Of a stretch of DNA of 47,797 nt, positions 36,671-45,333 are shown one piece after another. Position numbers and translations under genes: made by a program. Origin of the DNA: Pleurocapsa sp. CCALA 161. GTDB lineage: Bacteria; Cyanobacteriota; Cyanobacteriia; Cyanobacteriales; Xenococcaceae. The notes below the pieces were generated by a model. That model was not told the origin of the DNA and made no database searches. It saw nothing but the letters and a program-made list of their open reading frames with translations. Position 1 is the stretch's first letter. Every line of letters starts with the position of its first letter. The DNA lies in assembly GCF_003003995.1 (NCBI RefSeq), contig NZ_PVWF01000034.1, positions 1 through 47,797 on the forward strand, given 5' to 3'.

Positions 36671-37594
36671 ATGATAATCATGTTTGGGTTTATTAATTTC
36701 AATAAACCTGCTGGGTTTACCTCTCATGACTGTATTGCTAAGTTACGTAAACTTTTAAACACCCGCAAAATTGGTCATGGGGGTACGCTTGACCCCTCAG
36801 CAACAGGAGTGCTGCCTATCGCCGTGGGTAAAGCTACTCGTTTGTTACAGTTTTTACCTACTGCCAAAGCCTATCGTGCCTGTATTCGTCTAGGGATCAC
36901 AACTACTACCGACGATCTAGAGGGAGAAGTAATTCAGCAAGTCGATCGCTTTGACATAGACCAAGAACAAATTATTGAGCGCTTGCAAGGTTTTATTGGC
37001 ACAATCGAGCAAGTTCCGCCAATTTACAGCGCCATTAAGCAAGAAGGAAGAAAACTTTATGATTTGGCTCGTAAAGGAGAGGAAATAACCGTAAAATCAC
37101 GAAACATAACGATTAGTGACTTAAAACTGCTCAAGATTACTCATCAAGATTTTTGTGAATTAGAGATAGAGATCCACTGTGGCCCTGGTACTTATATTAG
37201 GGCGATCGCTCGTGATTTGGGAACACAATTAGGAGTTGGAGGGACTTTAGCAAATTTGGTGCGGATTCAAAGCTGTGGAATGTTCCTCGAAGATAGTCTG
37301 ACCTTTGCCGATCTTGAACATAAACTAAATCAGCAAACCCTTGAATTCATTAAACCTAACCTACTTTTAAACCATTTAGACGCTTTTGTTCTTTCTGTGG
37401 ATGATTCTAAGCGTTGGTGTCAGGGGCAACTGATAGATTTAAATCAGGCTCTTGGCAGCAGCAAGGTGATATCTGTATTCACTCCAGAACATTATCTTCT
37501 CACCTATGGAGCAGAGCAAACTTTCTTAGGAATAAGTGTTTTATATGAACGTGACGAAATACTTAAACTTAAGCCAAAAATAGTTTTGGTCTAA
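36671..37594 (+). CDS. truB: tRNA pseudouridine(55) synthase
   Basis: The enzyme makes pseudouridine 55 in the T-loop of tRNAs. It has 307 residues. The N-terminus has GFINFNKPAGFTSHD and the catalytic block GHGGTLDPSATGVLP, with the nucleophilic Asp. AYRACIRLGITTTTDD, PPIYSAIKQEGRKLYDLAR and CGPGTYIRAIARDLG are family blocks. The ATG at 36671 is preceded by GGAGAGG at good spacing, so it is preferred over the in-frame ATG nine bases later. The gene is convergent with the pentapeptide-repeat gene, with 16 bp between stops. Confidence 0.95.
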   Translation: MIIMFGFINFNKPAGFTSHDCIAKLRKLLNTRKIGHGGTLDPSATGVLPIAVGKATRLLQFLPTAKAYRACIRLGITTTTDDLEGEVIQQVDRFDIDQEQIIERLQGFIGTIEQVPPIYSAIKQEGRKLYDLARKGEEITVKSRNITISDLKLLKITHQDFCELEIEIHCGPGTYIRAIARDLGTQLGVGGTLANLVRIQSCGMFLEDSLTFADLEHKLNQQTLEFIKPNLLLNHLDAFVLSVDDSKRWCQGQLIDLNQALGSSKVISVFTPEHYLLTYGAEQTFLGISVLYERDEILKLKPKIVLV

Positions 37595-37610
37595 TAACTC
37601 TAGCTCAAAT

Positions 37611-38219
37611 CTATTTGTCTACAGAGAGACACAGTGTTTTTGCCCTGGGTGAAATAGCTTGGCTTAAATTCGTACCTGATAATACAGCTTCTTCTAAGTT
37701 GGCGCTACTTAAGTTGGCTTTGGTTAGGTTAGCTCCAGTAAGTATAGCTCCCCTCAGATTAGCTCCCTGCAAATTTGCCGAACTTAAATCCGCATAGCTT
37801 AGATTTGCCCATGATAAATCTGCTCCCTGCAAGTCAGCATCCGCTAAACAAGCAAGACGCATCTGTGCGTCACGGAACATTGATTGACGTAAATTAGCTT
37901 GGCTTAAATTAGCGCGGATCAAAAAAGCAGCATTACATTTGGCTTGCTCTAGATTTGCCCGCTGAAAATCTGTTCTCCACAGCATGGTTTTAAATAGATT
38001 AGCTTCCGCTAAGTCAGCCCTGCTTAATACAGTACGGCTCAGATTAATTTCCGCTAAATTAGCACGCCACAGTTTAACCCCCGCTAAATTGAAATCATTT
38101 AGGGAGGCTTGGGTTAAGCTAACCTGAGAAAAATCGCGCTTGCCCATTTTATACTCACTTATAAGCTGGGCAACATCAATTCTTTTGGTCTTAAATTTAT
38201 GGGTATTTGAATAAAACAC
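37611..38219 (-). CDS. Pentapeptide-repeat protein
   Basis: This 202-residue protein has a variable first 35 residues, then about 27 consecutive A(D/N)LXX units (DFNLAGVKLWRANLAEINLS onward, ending NLEEAVLSGTNLSQ). Such repeats form a right-handed quadrilateral beta-helix. There is no membrane segment or signal peptide. Pentapeptide proteins are numerous in cyanobacteria with varied or unknown roles. An alternative start lies at the Met about 25 residues in (MGKRDFSQ). The region is convergent with truB. Confidence 0.85.
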   Translation of the reverse strand: MFYSNTHKFKTKRIDVAQLISEYKMGKRDFSQVSLTQASLNDFNLAGVKLWRANLAEINLSRTVLSRADLAEANLFKTMLWRTDFQRANLEQAKCNAAFLIRANLSQANLRQSMFRDAQMRLACLADADLQGADLSWANLSYADLSSANLQGANLRGAILTGANLTKANLSSANLEEAVLSGTNLSQAISPRAKTLCLSVDK

Positions 38220-38272
38220 TTAGTTTTAAACTATTAAGCCTTATTGATTACAAAACGATTGCTAACTAGTCT

Positions 38273-38443
38273 CTAACTAACTACAGCAGCAGTAGAGATA
38301 GAAGCGATAACGACTAATAAAGCGATCGCTCCCCAGATCACATACCCACGTTTGTCTTGGGAGGAAGGAGCGTCAGCGTAATACATAGCTGGTTCTTTGG
38401 CAAAGTTGTTAATAATTCCGTTTTCGTCAGAGATAGTAGTCAT
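38273..38443 (-). CDS. psb34: Psb34-like photosystem II assembly protein
   Basis: A 56-residue frame: MTTISDENGIINNFAKEPAM, then YYADAPSSQDKRGY and one membrane helix (VIWGAIALLVVIASISTAAV). The soluble N-terminus with G-x-x-N-N-F-A-x-E-P-x-M-Y is the pattern I know from Psb34 (Synechocystis Ssl1498), a small PSII assembly factor that attaches to CP47. It is short enough to be missed by length-filtered gene finding. There is no good Shine-Dalgarno. It lies 53 bp from the pentapeptide gene on the same strand. Confidence 0.75.
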   Translation of the reverse strand: MTTISDENGIINNFAKEPAMYYADAPSSQDKRGYVIWGAIALLVVIASISTAAVVS

Positions 38444-38832
38444 GATGTTTAACTGTGTTAATTAACTTATGTAAATAACATTAACACATATGTAACGATA
38501 TATTACTAAATGTTGACATATTTAACTAGAACTTAAGATTTCGCAGTGGTCTATGAATTCTCAGAATTGGCGATCGCAATTAGTCAAGATAAATTTAATC
38601 AACAGCCCACCCCAATTTTTTTCTTTAGTCATTTATACTCATTGACGACCAAAAAACAGATCTAAAGCCACTATAGATTTGGTGGAATTACGAGTGATTG
38701 CGATCTAGGTAAAGATTTACTAAGATATGCTTCAGTTTGGGAATTTTCTGCTGAGTAATCGGCTAAAACGGTCTGTTGAAAAAATAAATATTTAAGAAAT
38801 CAGTTTTGAATAAATATATTGACGGAGCAGTC
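38444..38832. other. AT-rich region upstream of the lysozyme gene
   Basis: No gene-like frame apart from nine codons before the lysozyme ATG. One HIP1 octamer near 38571. Promoters of psb34 and the lysozyme gene should both lie here. Confidence 0.4.
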
Positions 38833-39477
38833 ATGTTAACTAGTGTTTGCTCTTTGGGACTAACAACCATTTCGATCGCCGAAAGCAAAATTTATGAACC
38901 ATCAAATAATGTAGTTAAAGACTTACAGCTAGAGAGATTAGACCATTCTTTGCGGGTTAATCTCAAAAAAACAGAAAGCTATATTGCACCCACTCCAATT
39001 AAGGCTCAGCCCAAACCAATACCTAAAGTTGCCATCAACTTGATCAAGGAGTTTGAAGGATTTAAAGACTACGCATACATTGATACTGATGGCACTCCTG
39101 TAATCGGCTATGGTTTATCCCGAATTGGTGGTATACCCGTACAGATTGGCGATCGCATTTCCACCACCCAGGCTGATGCAGCTTTAAATACTCACATCAG
39201 GGAAATTCACCGAGAATTAGAGCCAATAGTACAAGTTGATTTAAGCGATCGCCAATTAAGTGCGTTAACTTCTATTGCTTTTAATGTTGGCGTAGAGAGC
39301 ATCAAAAATAGTACTTTGGTGCAAAAAATTAATGCCCAAGATTATGCAGGTGCAGCCGATGAGTTTCTGCGTTGGGATAAAGCTAATCTCCAGGGCGCGT
39401 TAGTCCAAATGCCAGGATTAACCAGAAGAAGAGCCGCCGAAAGACAGCTATTTTTAAGTGGTAGCCAGAGTTCTTAA
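38833..39477 (+). CDS. GH24 lysozyme (phage-type muramidase), exported or anchored
   Basis: ATG 38833 gives 214 residues and has GGAG five bases before it; a TTG at 38806 would add nine residues (with a Lys that a signal peptide would want), so the start is not settled. After a hydrophobic N-terminus and a 50-residue linker comes the T4-lysozyme-type domain: LIKEFEGFKDYAYIDTDGTP (catalytic Glu, then Asp/Thr spacing E-D-T), VIGYGLSR, LSDRQLSALTSIAFNVGVES and LTRRRAAERQLFL at the end. It cleaves peptidoglycan glycan chains. No phage genes are nearby, so this may be a domesticated enzyme used in cell-wall remodelling (inference). Confidence 0.8.
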   Translation: MLTSVCSLGLTTISIAESKIYEPSNNVVKDLQLERLDHSLRVNLKKTESYIAPTPIKAQPKPIPKVAINLIKEFEGFKDYAYIDTDGTPVIGYGLSRIGGIPVQIGDRISTTQADAALNTHIREIHRELEPIVQVDLSDRQLSALTSIAFNVGVESIKNSTLVQKINAQDYAGAADEFLRWDKANLQGALVQMPGLTRRRAAERQLFLSGSQSS

Positions 39478-39594
39478 GGATTTAGCTAGCTTAGAGCTTG
39501 ATCGACAGTAGCGTAATGACACCATACATGTATATCTTGGGACATAAGTTATTGCTCAATATGTTTATATACTTTCTGATGGGTCATAAATTAA

Positions 39595-41589
39595 ATGGTA
39601 GATATAGCACCTCAAATCAATCGTATTGATGGTCGTCTTTGGCAACGGTTTATTAAAGTAGCCTTACCCTATTGGTATCCCAGTAAAAAGAAGGCGGGAA
39701 CTTTTTTTTTAATGTTGCTACTGTTGTTGATTTTTCTATTTGCAGCACTGTTTATGGCGATCGCTGGAACTCTCTGGTTAGGACAGCAATTATTCCCTCA
39801 ATTTACCAACGAAGCTGCTGCTGGCTTGATCGGCATGAGGAAACAGATCTTTGCTAATTCAACCGCACAAGGGATTCTAGCTCTTGCTCTCATCCTTCCT
39901 ACAGCAGTATTTGCCTGGAAATTTCCCCGCTGGCAAGGACGGGTTAAACAGTGGGGGTTATTGTCGGCACTTTTGCTGTTTTCTATTATGGTTAGCGGTT
40001 TAAACGTGGTAATTTCCTTTACGATCCGCTTTATTGAGACTGCCTTAGTAGATAAAGATGAATCGACGTTTTGGCTGTTTTTATGGGTCTATGGCGGAGT
40101 ATTTGTTGTTGGTACAGCGATCGTGGTGATCTATAGCTATTGTCAGAAATTATTAGGAGTTTACTGGCGAGAATGGTTAACTCAAAATATTCTTCAGCGG
40201 TACTTAGAAAATAGGGCTTACTATCAAATCAATGCTCAAAAGCAAATTGATAACCCAGATCAGCGTATTGCCGAAGATATTCAATCTTTTACTGGTACTA
40301 GCCTAACTTTATTGTTGAGTATCCTCGATTCAGTGATTACTCTAGTTTCCTTTGTGGGAGTTTTATGGGCTATATCTAGCAGTCTTTCTCTAGTCTTAGT
40401 CGGCTATGCCCTATTTGGGACTATTGTTACTGTCTTGTTGGGTAAAAGACTGATTGGGCTTAACTATAACCAACTCCAGCGAGAAGCTGATTTTCGCTAT
40501 GGTTTGGTTCATTTGCGAGACAATGCTGAGTCGATCGCTTTTTATGGTGGAGAATCACAAGAATTGACCAGTGTTGGTCAAAGATTTGCGCGAGCAATTA
40601 GAAACTATCATGCTTTAATTGGTTGGCAAAGAAATCTTGAATTTTTTACTACGGGGCATAGTTATTTTGTACGTATTTTGCCTTATTTAGTGGTCGCACC
40701 ACTTTTTCTAGCGGGACAAATTGATTTTGGCGCGATCGGTCAGGCTACTGTGGCATTTTTCCAAATTTTTGGCGCTTTGACCCTAATTATCGGTCAGTTT
40801 CAACTGCTGACTGCTTTTGCAGCGGGTATTAACCGAATTGCTATTTTAGATGAAACCCTGACAGATCTGGAAGAGGGAGCTGTCAGGGAGTCAGGAGCAA
40901 CAAAGATTGGCGCAACTATCGATTCTCGGTTGGCATTGGAAGAGGTAACCTTGTTAACCCCCGATCATCAACAAACTCTCGTTGAAGATCTCTCTGTCGC
41001 TGTTGAACCACAGCAAAGTTTAGCTATTGTTGGCGAAAGCGGTGTGGGTAAAAGCTCTTTGTTAAGAGCGATCGCTGGATTGTGGAATATGGGTTCGGGC
41101 AACATTGTTCGACCAGCATCTGATTCTCTGCTCTTTCTGCCACAAAAACCCTATATGATCCTGGGGACATTAAGGCAACAGCTACTTTATCCCCATACCG
41201 ACAGCCAGATCCCCGACGAGCAGCTAGAAGAAGCTCTAAGACAAGTCAACTTAGCAGATTTAACCGCAAAAGTAGGTGGACTAGATGTGGAATTGAGTTG
41301 GTCAGACGTTTTATCTTTGGGAGAACAACAAAGATTAGCCTTTGCCCGATTATTACTGACCAAACCTAGCTATGCAATTTTAGATGAAGCCACTTCAGCA
41401 CTAGATGTACAAAATGAAAAACGGCTTTATCGAATGCTACAACAGTCCGACACGACCATTGTCAGTGTCGGTCATCGTCCCAGCCTATTACAATATCATC
41501 AAAAAGTACTTAAGCTTAGAGGTCAGTCACAATGGCAAGTATTATCGGTAGAAGATTACCTGGCAACTTTTAATGAACTAGATACTTAG
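39595..41589 (+). CDS. ABC transporter, fused permease-ATPase (ABC_membrane_2 / YddA-SbmA type)
   Basis: This 664-residue protein has five or six membrane helices in residues about 38-390. The membrane half resembles the SbmA/BacA and peroxisomal ABCD type: YYQINAQKQIDNPDQRIAED and FRYGLVHLRDNAESIAFYGG are characteristic. The nucleotide-binding domain has Walker A GESGVGKSSLL, signature LSLGEQQRLAFARLL and Walker B YAILDEATSALD. The signature begins LSLGEQ rather than LSGGQ, as in this subfamily. The protein is a half transporter, expected to dimerise. Its substrate is unknown; relatives carry peptides, cobalamin or fatty-acyl compounds. It starts at ATG 39595 with no neighbour partner gene. 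Confidence 0.88.
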   Translation: MVDIAPQINRIDGRLWQRFIKVALPYWYPSKKKAGTFFLMLLLLLIFLFAALFMAIAGTLWLGQQLFPQFTNEAAAGLIGMRKQIFANSTAQGILALALILPTAVFAWKFPRWQGRVKQWGLLSALLLFSIMVSGLNVVISFTIRFIETALVDKDESTFWLFLWVYGGVFVVGTAIVVIYSYCQKLLGVYWREWLTQNILQRYLENRAYYQINAQKQIDNPDQRIAEDIQSFTGTSLTLLLSILDSVITLVSFVGVLWAISSSLSLVLVGYALFGTIVTVLLGKRLIGLNYNQLQREADFRYGLVHLRDNAESIAFYGGESQELTSVGQRFARAIRNYHALIGWQRNLEFFTTGHSYFVRILPYLVVAPLFLAGQIDFGAIGQATVAFFQIFGALTLIIGQFQLLTAFAAGINRIAILDETLTDLEEGAVRESGATKIGATIDSRLALEEVTLLTPDHQQTLVEDLSVAVEPQQSLAIVGESGVGKSSLLRAIAGLWNMGSGNIVRPASDSLLFLPQKPYMILGTLRQQLLYPHTDSQIPDEQLEEALRQVNLADLTAKVGGLDVELSWSDVLSLGEQQRLAFARLLLTKPSYAILDEATSALDVQNEKRLYRMLQQSDTTIVSVGHRPSLLQYHQKVLKLRGQSQWQVLSVEDYLATFNELDT

Positions 41590-41932
41590 CATCAGAGACA
41601 TTGTGACTCTGCAAACATTAAGAAATATTGAATAAGCTACATCTCATAATTAGGTATCTAGGGAACTGCTTAAGCTCTTAGATACCTTTAATCATCTACG
41701 TAGATTTAGAGCCTTAAAATAAGCTTAAACTCTTGTTTTTGAGCAGGTTTATTGGGTTAACTTATCTTTGATGAACATTAGTATTAACAATCAGATTAAG
41801 CTCGGATAACTGTTGTACCGATTTTTGTTGACTAACCCTGAGCCAAAAAAATTGTGGTAACGTAATTAAAGTAAAGATAAGTAACAAAAATAAGAAAAAG
41901 TATACTTACACTAGCTCATACTCATTTAACCT
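41590..41932. other. AT-rich gap between the ABC and DUF3120 genes
   Basis: About 340 bp with no gene. It holds the hairpin at 41652-41687 and a run of A/T-rich sequence upstream of the DUF3120 gene. Confidence 0.4.
41652..41687 (+). terminator. Candidate terminator after the ABC transporter gene
   Basis: AGGTATCTA (41652-41660) and TAGATACCT (41679-41687) pair over nine bases with an 18-base loop, followed by TTAAT. The loop is long and the T-run weak, so the role is uncertain. Confidence 0.45.
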
Positions 41933-42652
41933 GTGACATCTTCCTCAAGTTCCGATCGCCCATCAGCAAACCCTGTGACTATTCTCGATTTACCTCTACA
42001 ACCAAGTCGAGGAAGTCAATCCTGGCGAGTATTTTTTGCATCTTCTTTTCTCGTTTCAGTTCCCGTATTTTTTCAAGCCCCTATCGTCAGGCTATTTCCT
42101 GAACTTAGTCTGGTACTAACCCTGTTTTGGGTTGGATTAGGTTTTTACCTCTATCAGCGCCCTCAAAATCGCTGGTGGGGAGATATTATTTTAGGCTTTA
42201 GCTGGAGTTGGTTAGCTGGCTCGATCTATTGGGGTTGGTTGAGATCTGAGCCTTTAATTCATATGCCGATTGAGGCGATTGGTTTGCCTTTTGCGCTGTG
42301 GTGTATTTGGCGAGGCTGGGGGAAAATTGGTAACTTCTTTTATCTCGGTTCACTGTTGGGTACGGCGATTACCGATCTCTATTTTTACTTGGTAGATGTA
42401 ATTCCTTACTGGCGATCGCTAATGACGGTGGACATGAACCCTGCTTTAGCCTCGCCCATTTTAAAAGCAGCGCTAGGACAGGTGCAAACTGTTTGGGGCA
42501 TCAGTTGGGCGATCGTCTTAGTAAATATCTTGTTAGGAGTTAGCTGGTGGGCATTAAAGAAAACCGAGCTACACTGGTGGGCATTCGCTGGAGCAGTTTT
42601 AAGCACAATTTTAGTTGACAGCTTGTTTTGGATTGTTGCCTACTTTGCTTAA
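41933..42652 (+). CDS. DUF3120 membrane protein
   Basis: This 239-residue cyanobacterial membrane protein has about seven hydrophobic segments and many Trp residues (SWSWLAGSIYWGWLRSEPL, RGWGKIGNFFYLGSLLGTAI, LVDVIPYWRSLM). This matches the DUF3120 family, of unknown function. The start is GTG at 41933, giving a polar Ser-rich N-terminus; no clear Shine-Dalgarno is seen. A perfect 12-bp hairpin lies 60 bp downstream. Confidence 0.8.
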   Translation: MTSSSSSDRPSANPVTILDLPLQPSRGSQSWRVFFASSFLVSVPVFFQAPIVRLFPELSLVLTLFWVGLGFYLYQRPQNRWWGDIILGFSWSWLAGSIYWGWLRSEPLIHMPIEAIGLPFALWCIWRGWGKIGNFFYLGSLLGTAITDLYFYLVDVIPYWRSLMTVDMNPALASPILKAALGQVQTVWGISWAIVLVNILLGVSWWALKKTELHWWAFAGAVLSTILVDSLFWIVAYFA

Positions 42653-42711
42653 AGGAATGTCCGTTGTTTTACTAATATAAAGGCTAAACCTAACCTAATT
42701 ACGTCTAATGT

Positions 42712-42757
42712 GGATTAGCTTCGCAAATGAACGAAGCTAATCCTTTAGGAAATGAAC
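42712..42757 (+). repeat. Perfect hairpin overlapping a CCTTTAGG element with 8-bp direct repeats
   Basis: GGATTAGCTTCG (42712-42723) pairs perfectly with CGAAGCTAATCC (42732-42743) with an eight-base loop. Overlapping it, the core GAAGCTAATCCTTTAGG (42733-42749) lies between two copies of AAATGAAC (42725-42732 and 42750-42757). This is a second copy of the element at 6929-6969, with different flanking repeats. Confidence 0.6.
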
Positions 42758-42766
42758 TAATTCGTA

Positions 42767-42790
42767 GCTGTAAGCTATAAGCTATAAGCT
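42767..42790. repeat. Heptanucleotide tandem repeat GCTATAA
   Basis: GCTGTAA, GCTATAA, GCTATAA and GCT follow one another from 42767. A related set of AGCTTA/AGCTTATAA units occurs around 10015-10045. Confidence 0.5.
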
Positions 42791-43019
42791 TTTTTAAGAA
42801 AAAGCAATGGGTAGCTCCTTTGAGTTACGATGGCAAATATTAATAGCTAGAGACTTGGGTTATCTGGAAACTAGTAAATGTGAAATGTTTGAATCGAAGA
42901 TTCTAAAAGTAAATCGAATGCTTGGGGGTTTACTTAAAAAGCTTAGAGCTAAAAATGAATCACTATAACGGAGTGTATCCTTTAGGATAATTTTTAATTC
43001 ACATTAAACGTTAATTTTT

Positions 43020-44060
43020 ATGGCTCAAAGTAATGATAGGATAACCTCATCTCGACTCCAAAACCTACAGCAAAATGAAACGCTCCTCTATATAGTTAAA
43101 CGGCTATTCCAAGCTGCAATAACTTTGCTTTTGGCTTCGGCACTTTGTTTCCTCATCTCAGAAATTGCCCCTGGAGACTATTTAGATACCCTCAAGCAAG
43201 ATCCCCAGATTACACCTGAGAGGATTGCCGCGTTGAGTGAGCAGTTTGGTTTAGACAAGCCTGCAATAGTACAGTATTTTCGGTGGCTATGGCGTATCTT
43301 GACTAGATTTGATTTTGGTCAAAGTTTTGTTTATTTTCGCTCCGTTTCGTCTTTGCTGATCGAACGAGTTCCTGCCACTCTGTTACTAGCGATCGCCTCA
43401 ATTATTTTGACTTGGGCGATCGCTATTCCCTTGGGTATCTTAAGCGCAGTCAAGCAAAACAGCCGTATCGATCAGGTTTTGCGGATACTAAGCTATATAG
43501 GACAGGGTTTTCCCAGCTTTATTACTGCTTTAATCTTTCTCATCATTGCTCAGTTTTTGTCGCCTCTATTTCCCGTAGGCGGGATGACTAGTATCAACCA
43601 CGATCAGCTATCTCTAATCGGCAAAATTCTGGATATTGCTTGGCATATGTTGTTGCCGACGATTGCCCTTAGTATTACTAGTTTTGCTGGATTACAGCGC
43701 TTAACTAGAGGTCAATTGCTAGATGTTTTGCGCCAAGAATATATTCAAACTGCGCGAGCGAAAGGTTTACCAGAAAATAAAGTAATTTATGTTCATGCAC
43801 TGCGCAACGCCATTAATCCCCTAGTAACGTTATTGGGATTCGAGTTTGCTAGCCTGCTTGGAGGTTCATTTATTGCCGAATTTTTCTTTAATTGGCCAGG
43901 ATTAGGTCGTTTAACTTTACAGGCGGTACAGGCTCAAGATAAATATCTGGTGATGGCAAGTCTAATGATGGGTGCAGCTATGCTAATTATCGGTAATCTA
44001 CTGGCGGATTTACTCCTCAAAGCAGTAGACCCCAAAATAAAATTAGCAGATCTCAAATAG
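43020..44060 (+). CDS. ABC transporter permease, DppB/OppB type
   Basis: This 346-residue protein has six membrane helices. The N-terminus reads LLYIVKRLFQAAITLLLASA, then IAPGDYLDTLKQDPQITPER, QFGLDKPAIVQYFRWL and DFGQSF, the start pattern of peptide/nickel importers. The EAA loop that contacts the ATPase is YIQTARAKGLPENKVIYVHA followed by LRNAINPLV. The family works with a second permease, two ATPases and a binding protein; none of these is adjacent, so this is an orphan. It may serve a distant operon. Confidence 0.88.
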   Translation: MAQSNDRITSSRLQNLQQNETLLYIVKRLFQAAITLLLASALCFLISEIAPGDYLDTLKQDPQITPERIAALSEQFGLDKPAIVQYFRWLWRILTRFDFGQSFVYFRSVSSLLIERVPATLLLAIASIILTWAIAIPLGILSAVKQNSRIDQVLRILSYIGQGFPSFITALIFLIIAQFLSPLFPVGGMTSINHDQLSLIGKILDIAWHMLLPTIALSITSFAGLQRLTRGQLLDVLRQEYIQTARAKGLPENKVIYVHALRNAINPLVTLLGFEFASLLGGSFIAEFFFNWPGLGRLTLQAVQAQDKYLVMASLMMGAAMLIIGNLLADLLLKAVDPKIKLADLK

Positions 44061-44170
44061 ACCTTAGTTCGGTAAGCTGGTATCAGCTAAAAACTATAGA
44101 ACGAAGCTCAATTAACCGCAAGACATAATTCCGTTCTATCCAGTTAAATAGACCAGAAGAGGAAGTAGTT

Positions 44171-44455
44171 ATGTTATTACAAATCAATTACTTAATTCGT
44201 TCCAAGCAAGACGGCAAATACCTAGTAGCCCGAATGCCACAGCAAAGCGGGATCGAAGCCAGCTATCTTTTAGTCTTTCAACAAGACTACGATGCTATGA
44301 GCTATATCAATACTCATGGTCAAGAATTTAGCGATCGCCTTACCGTTGAAACCGCCTCCCCAATTCAACTAAAAGGACTGATGGAACGCTGGAAATATGC
44401 TGGCTTTGCGATCGTTAAAGATCCTTTATTGCCTGAGATCCAATTTGTTAGTTAG
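44171..44455 (+). CDS. Small protein of unknown function
   Basis: 94 residues starting MLLQINYLIRSKQDGKYLVA; contains ASYLLVFQQDYDAMSYINTH and LKGLMERWKYAGFAIVKDPL. GAGGA lies seven bases before the ATG. It looks like a small conserved cyanobacterial protein but I cannot name a family. There is no signal peptide. Its stop codon TAG flows directly into the heptad array. Confidence 0.65.
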   Translation: MLLQINYLIRSKQDGKYLVARMPQQSGIEASYLLVFQQDYDAMSYINTHGQEFSDRLTVETASPIQLKGLMERWKYAGFAIVKDPLLPEIQFVS

Positions 44456-44620
44456 TAGTAGGTAGTGGGTAGTAGGTAGTAGGTAGTGGGTAGTAGGTAG
44501 TAGGTAGTGGGTAGTAGTTAGTGGGTAGTAGTTAGTGGGTAGTAGGTAGTGGGTAGTAGTTAGTAGGTAGTAGGTAGTAGGTAGTGGGTAGTAGGTAGTG
44601 GGTAGTAGTTAGTAGTTAGG
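44456..44620 (+). repeat. Heptanucleotide tandem repeat array (STRR type)
   Basis: About 23 consecutive heptads, mainly TAGTAGG, TAGTGGG and TAGTTAG/TAGTAGT variants, begin at the stop codon of the preceding gene. Cyanobacteria are known for short tandemly repeated repetitive (STRR) heptamers. The array has stops in each forward frame. Confidence 0.9.
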
Positions 44621-44647
44621 AATTAGTCCTAAAGGATAAGCTTCGCC
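44621..44647 (-). repeat. Dispersed CCTTTAGG element next to the heptad array
   Basis: On the minus strand the core reads GCGAAGCTTATCCTTTAGG (44628-44646), one base different from the copy at 6941-6959. Flanks are only imperfectly repeated (CTGATTACT against CTAATTCCT). Confidence 0.6.
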
Positions 44648-44765
44648 AGTAATCAGTAGTCATTTATCGGTAATTACTAAATATAGTGACAGCTTTACTC
44701 TAAACGATAGCAATTCGCGATAGATTGAAATATAGAGTAGCAAACTATACGAATTAACAAGATAA

Positions 44766-45224
44766 ATGAGCAAAACCGTCGCTGAAGTCATGACTACTGA
44801 TCTAGTCACAGTATCTCCTGAGACTTCTCTACAGGAGGCGATTCAAATTTTGGCAGAGCGAGAAATTAGTGGTCTACCTGTAGTTGATAATCAGGGAAAG
44901 TTGGTAGGAGTGATCTCAGAAACCGACCTAACCTGGCAAGCTACAGGAGTAGATACACCACCTTATGTAATGTTTCTGGATAGCGTAATCTACCTGCAAA
45001 ATCCTGCTAAATACAATCAAGAAATACATAAAGCCTTGGGTCAGACAGTAAAAGATGCTATGAGCGATCGCCCAGCTACCGTTCAAGAGCATCAGCTAGT
45101 GCGAGAAGCTGCTCAAATTATGCACGAACATAAAGTGCGTCGTCTTCCTGTGCTGAACGATCGCTCGCAGCTAGTTGGGATGATCACTCAAGGAGACGTG
45201 ATTAAGATGATGGCAGCCGAATAA
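44766..45224 (+). CDS. Tandem CBS-domain protein
   Basis: 152 residues made of two CBS domains: VAEVMTTDLVTVSPETSLQE to GKLVGVISETDLTW, then VKDAMSDRPATVQEHQLVRE to SQLVGMITQGDVIKMM. The pair would form one Bateman module that binds adenine nucleotides. There is no other domain, so it probably acts by contact with another protein. A stem follows at 45238. The gene starts 146 bp after the heptad array and has no clear ribosome site. Confidence 0.88.
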   Translation: MSKTVAEVMTTDLVTVSPETSLQEAIQILAEREISGLPVVDNQGKLVGVISETDLTWQATGVDTPPYVMFLDSVIYLQNPAKYNQEIHKALGQTVKDAMSDRPATVQEHQLVREAAQIMHEHKVRRLPVLNDRSQLVGMITQGDVIKMMAAE

Positions 45225-45237
45225 GCTAGACAAATTG

Positions 45238-45258
45238 TTGAGCGATGATTTCGCTCAA
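45238..45258 (+). terminator. Hairpin after the CBS gene
   Basis: TTGAGCGA (45238-45245) pairs with TCGCTCAA (45251-45258), eight perfect bp with a five-base loop, 14 bases past the stop. There is no T-run, so it may act as an RNA end stabiliser rather than an intrinsic terminator. Confidence 0.5.
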
Positions 45259-45333
45259 ATTTCAACAAAAAACTGTTTTGACAATTTTACAATCAACTTT
45301 AGTTTTCATCGATATTGATTAACCAATTTAAAC

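Noticed and set aside
42976-42989. TATCCTTTAGGATA palindrome as another copy of the dispersed element
   Set aside because: It lacks the GCGAAGC half and has no flanking direct repeat.
44456-44620. CRISPR-like array
   Set aside because: The period is 7 bp with no spacers, so it is a simple tandem repeat.
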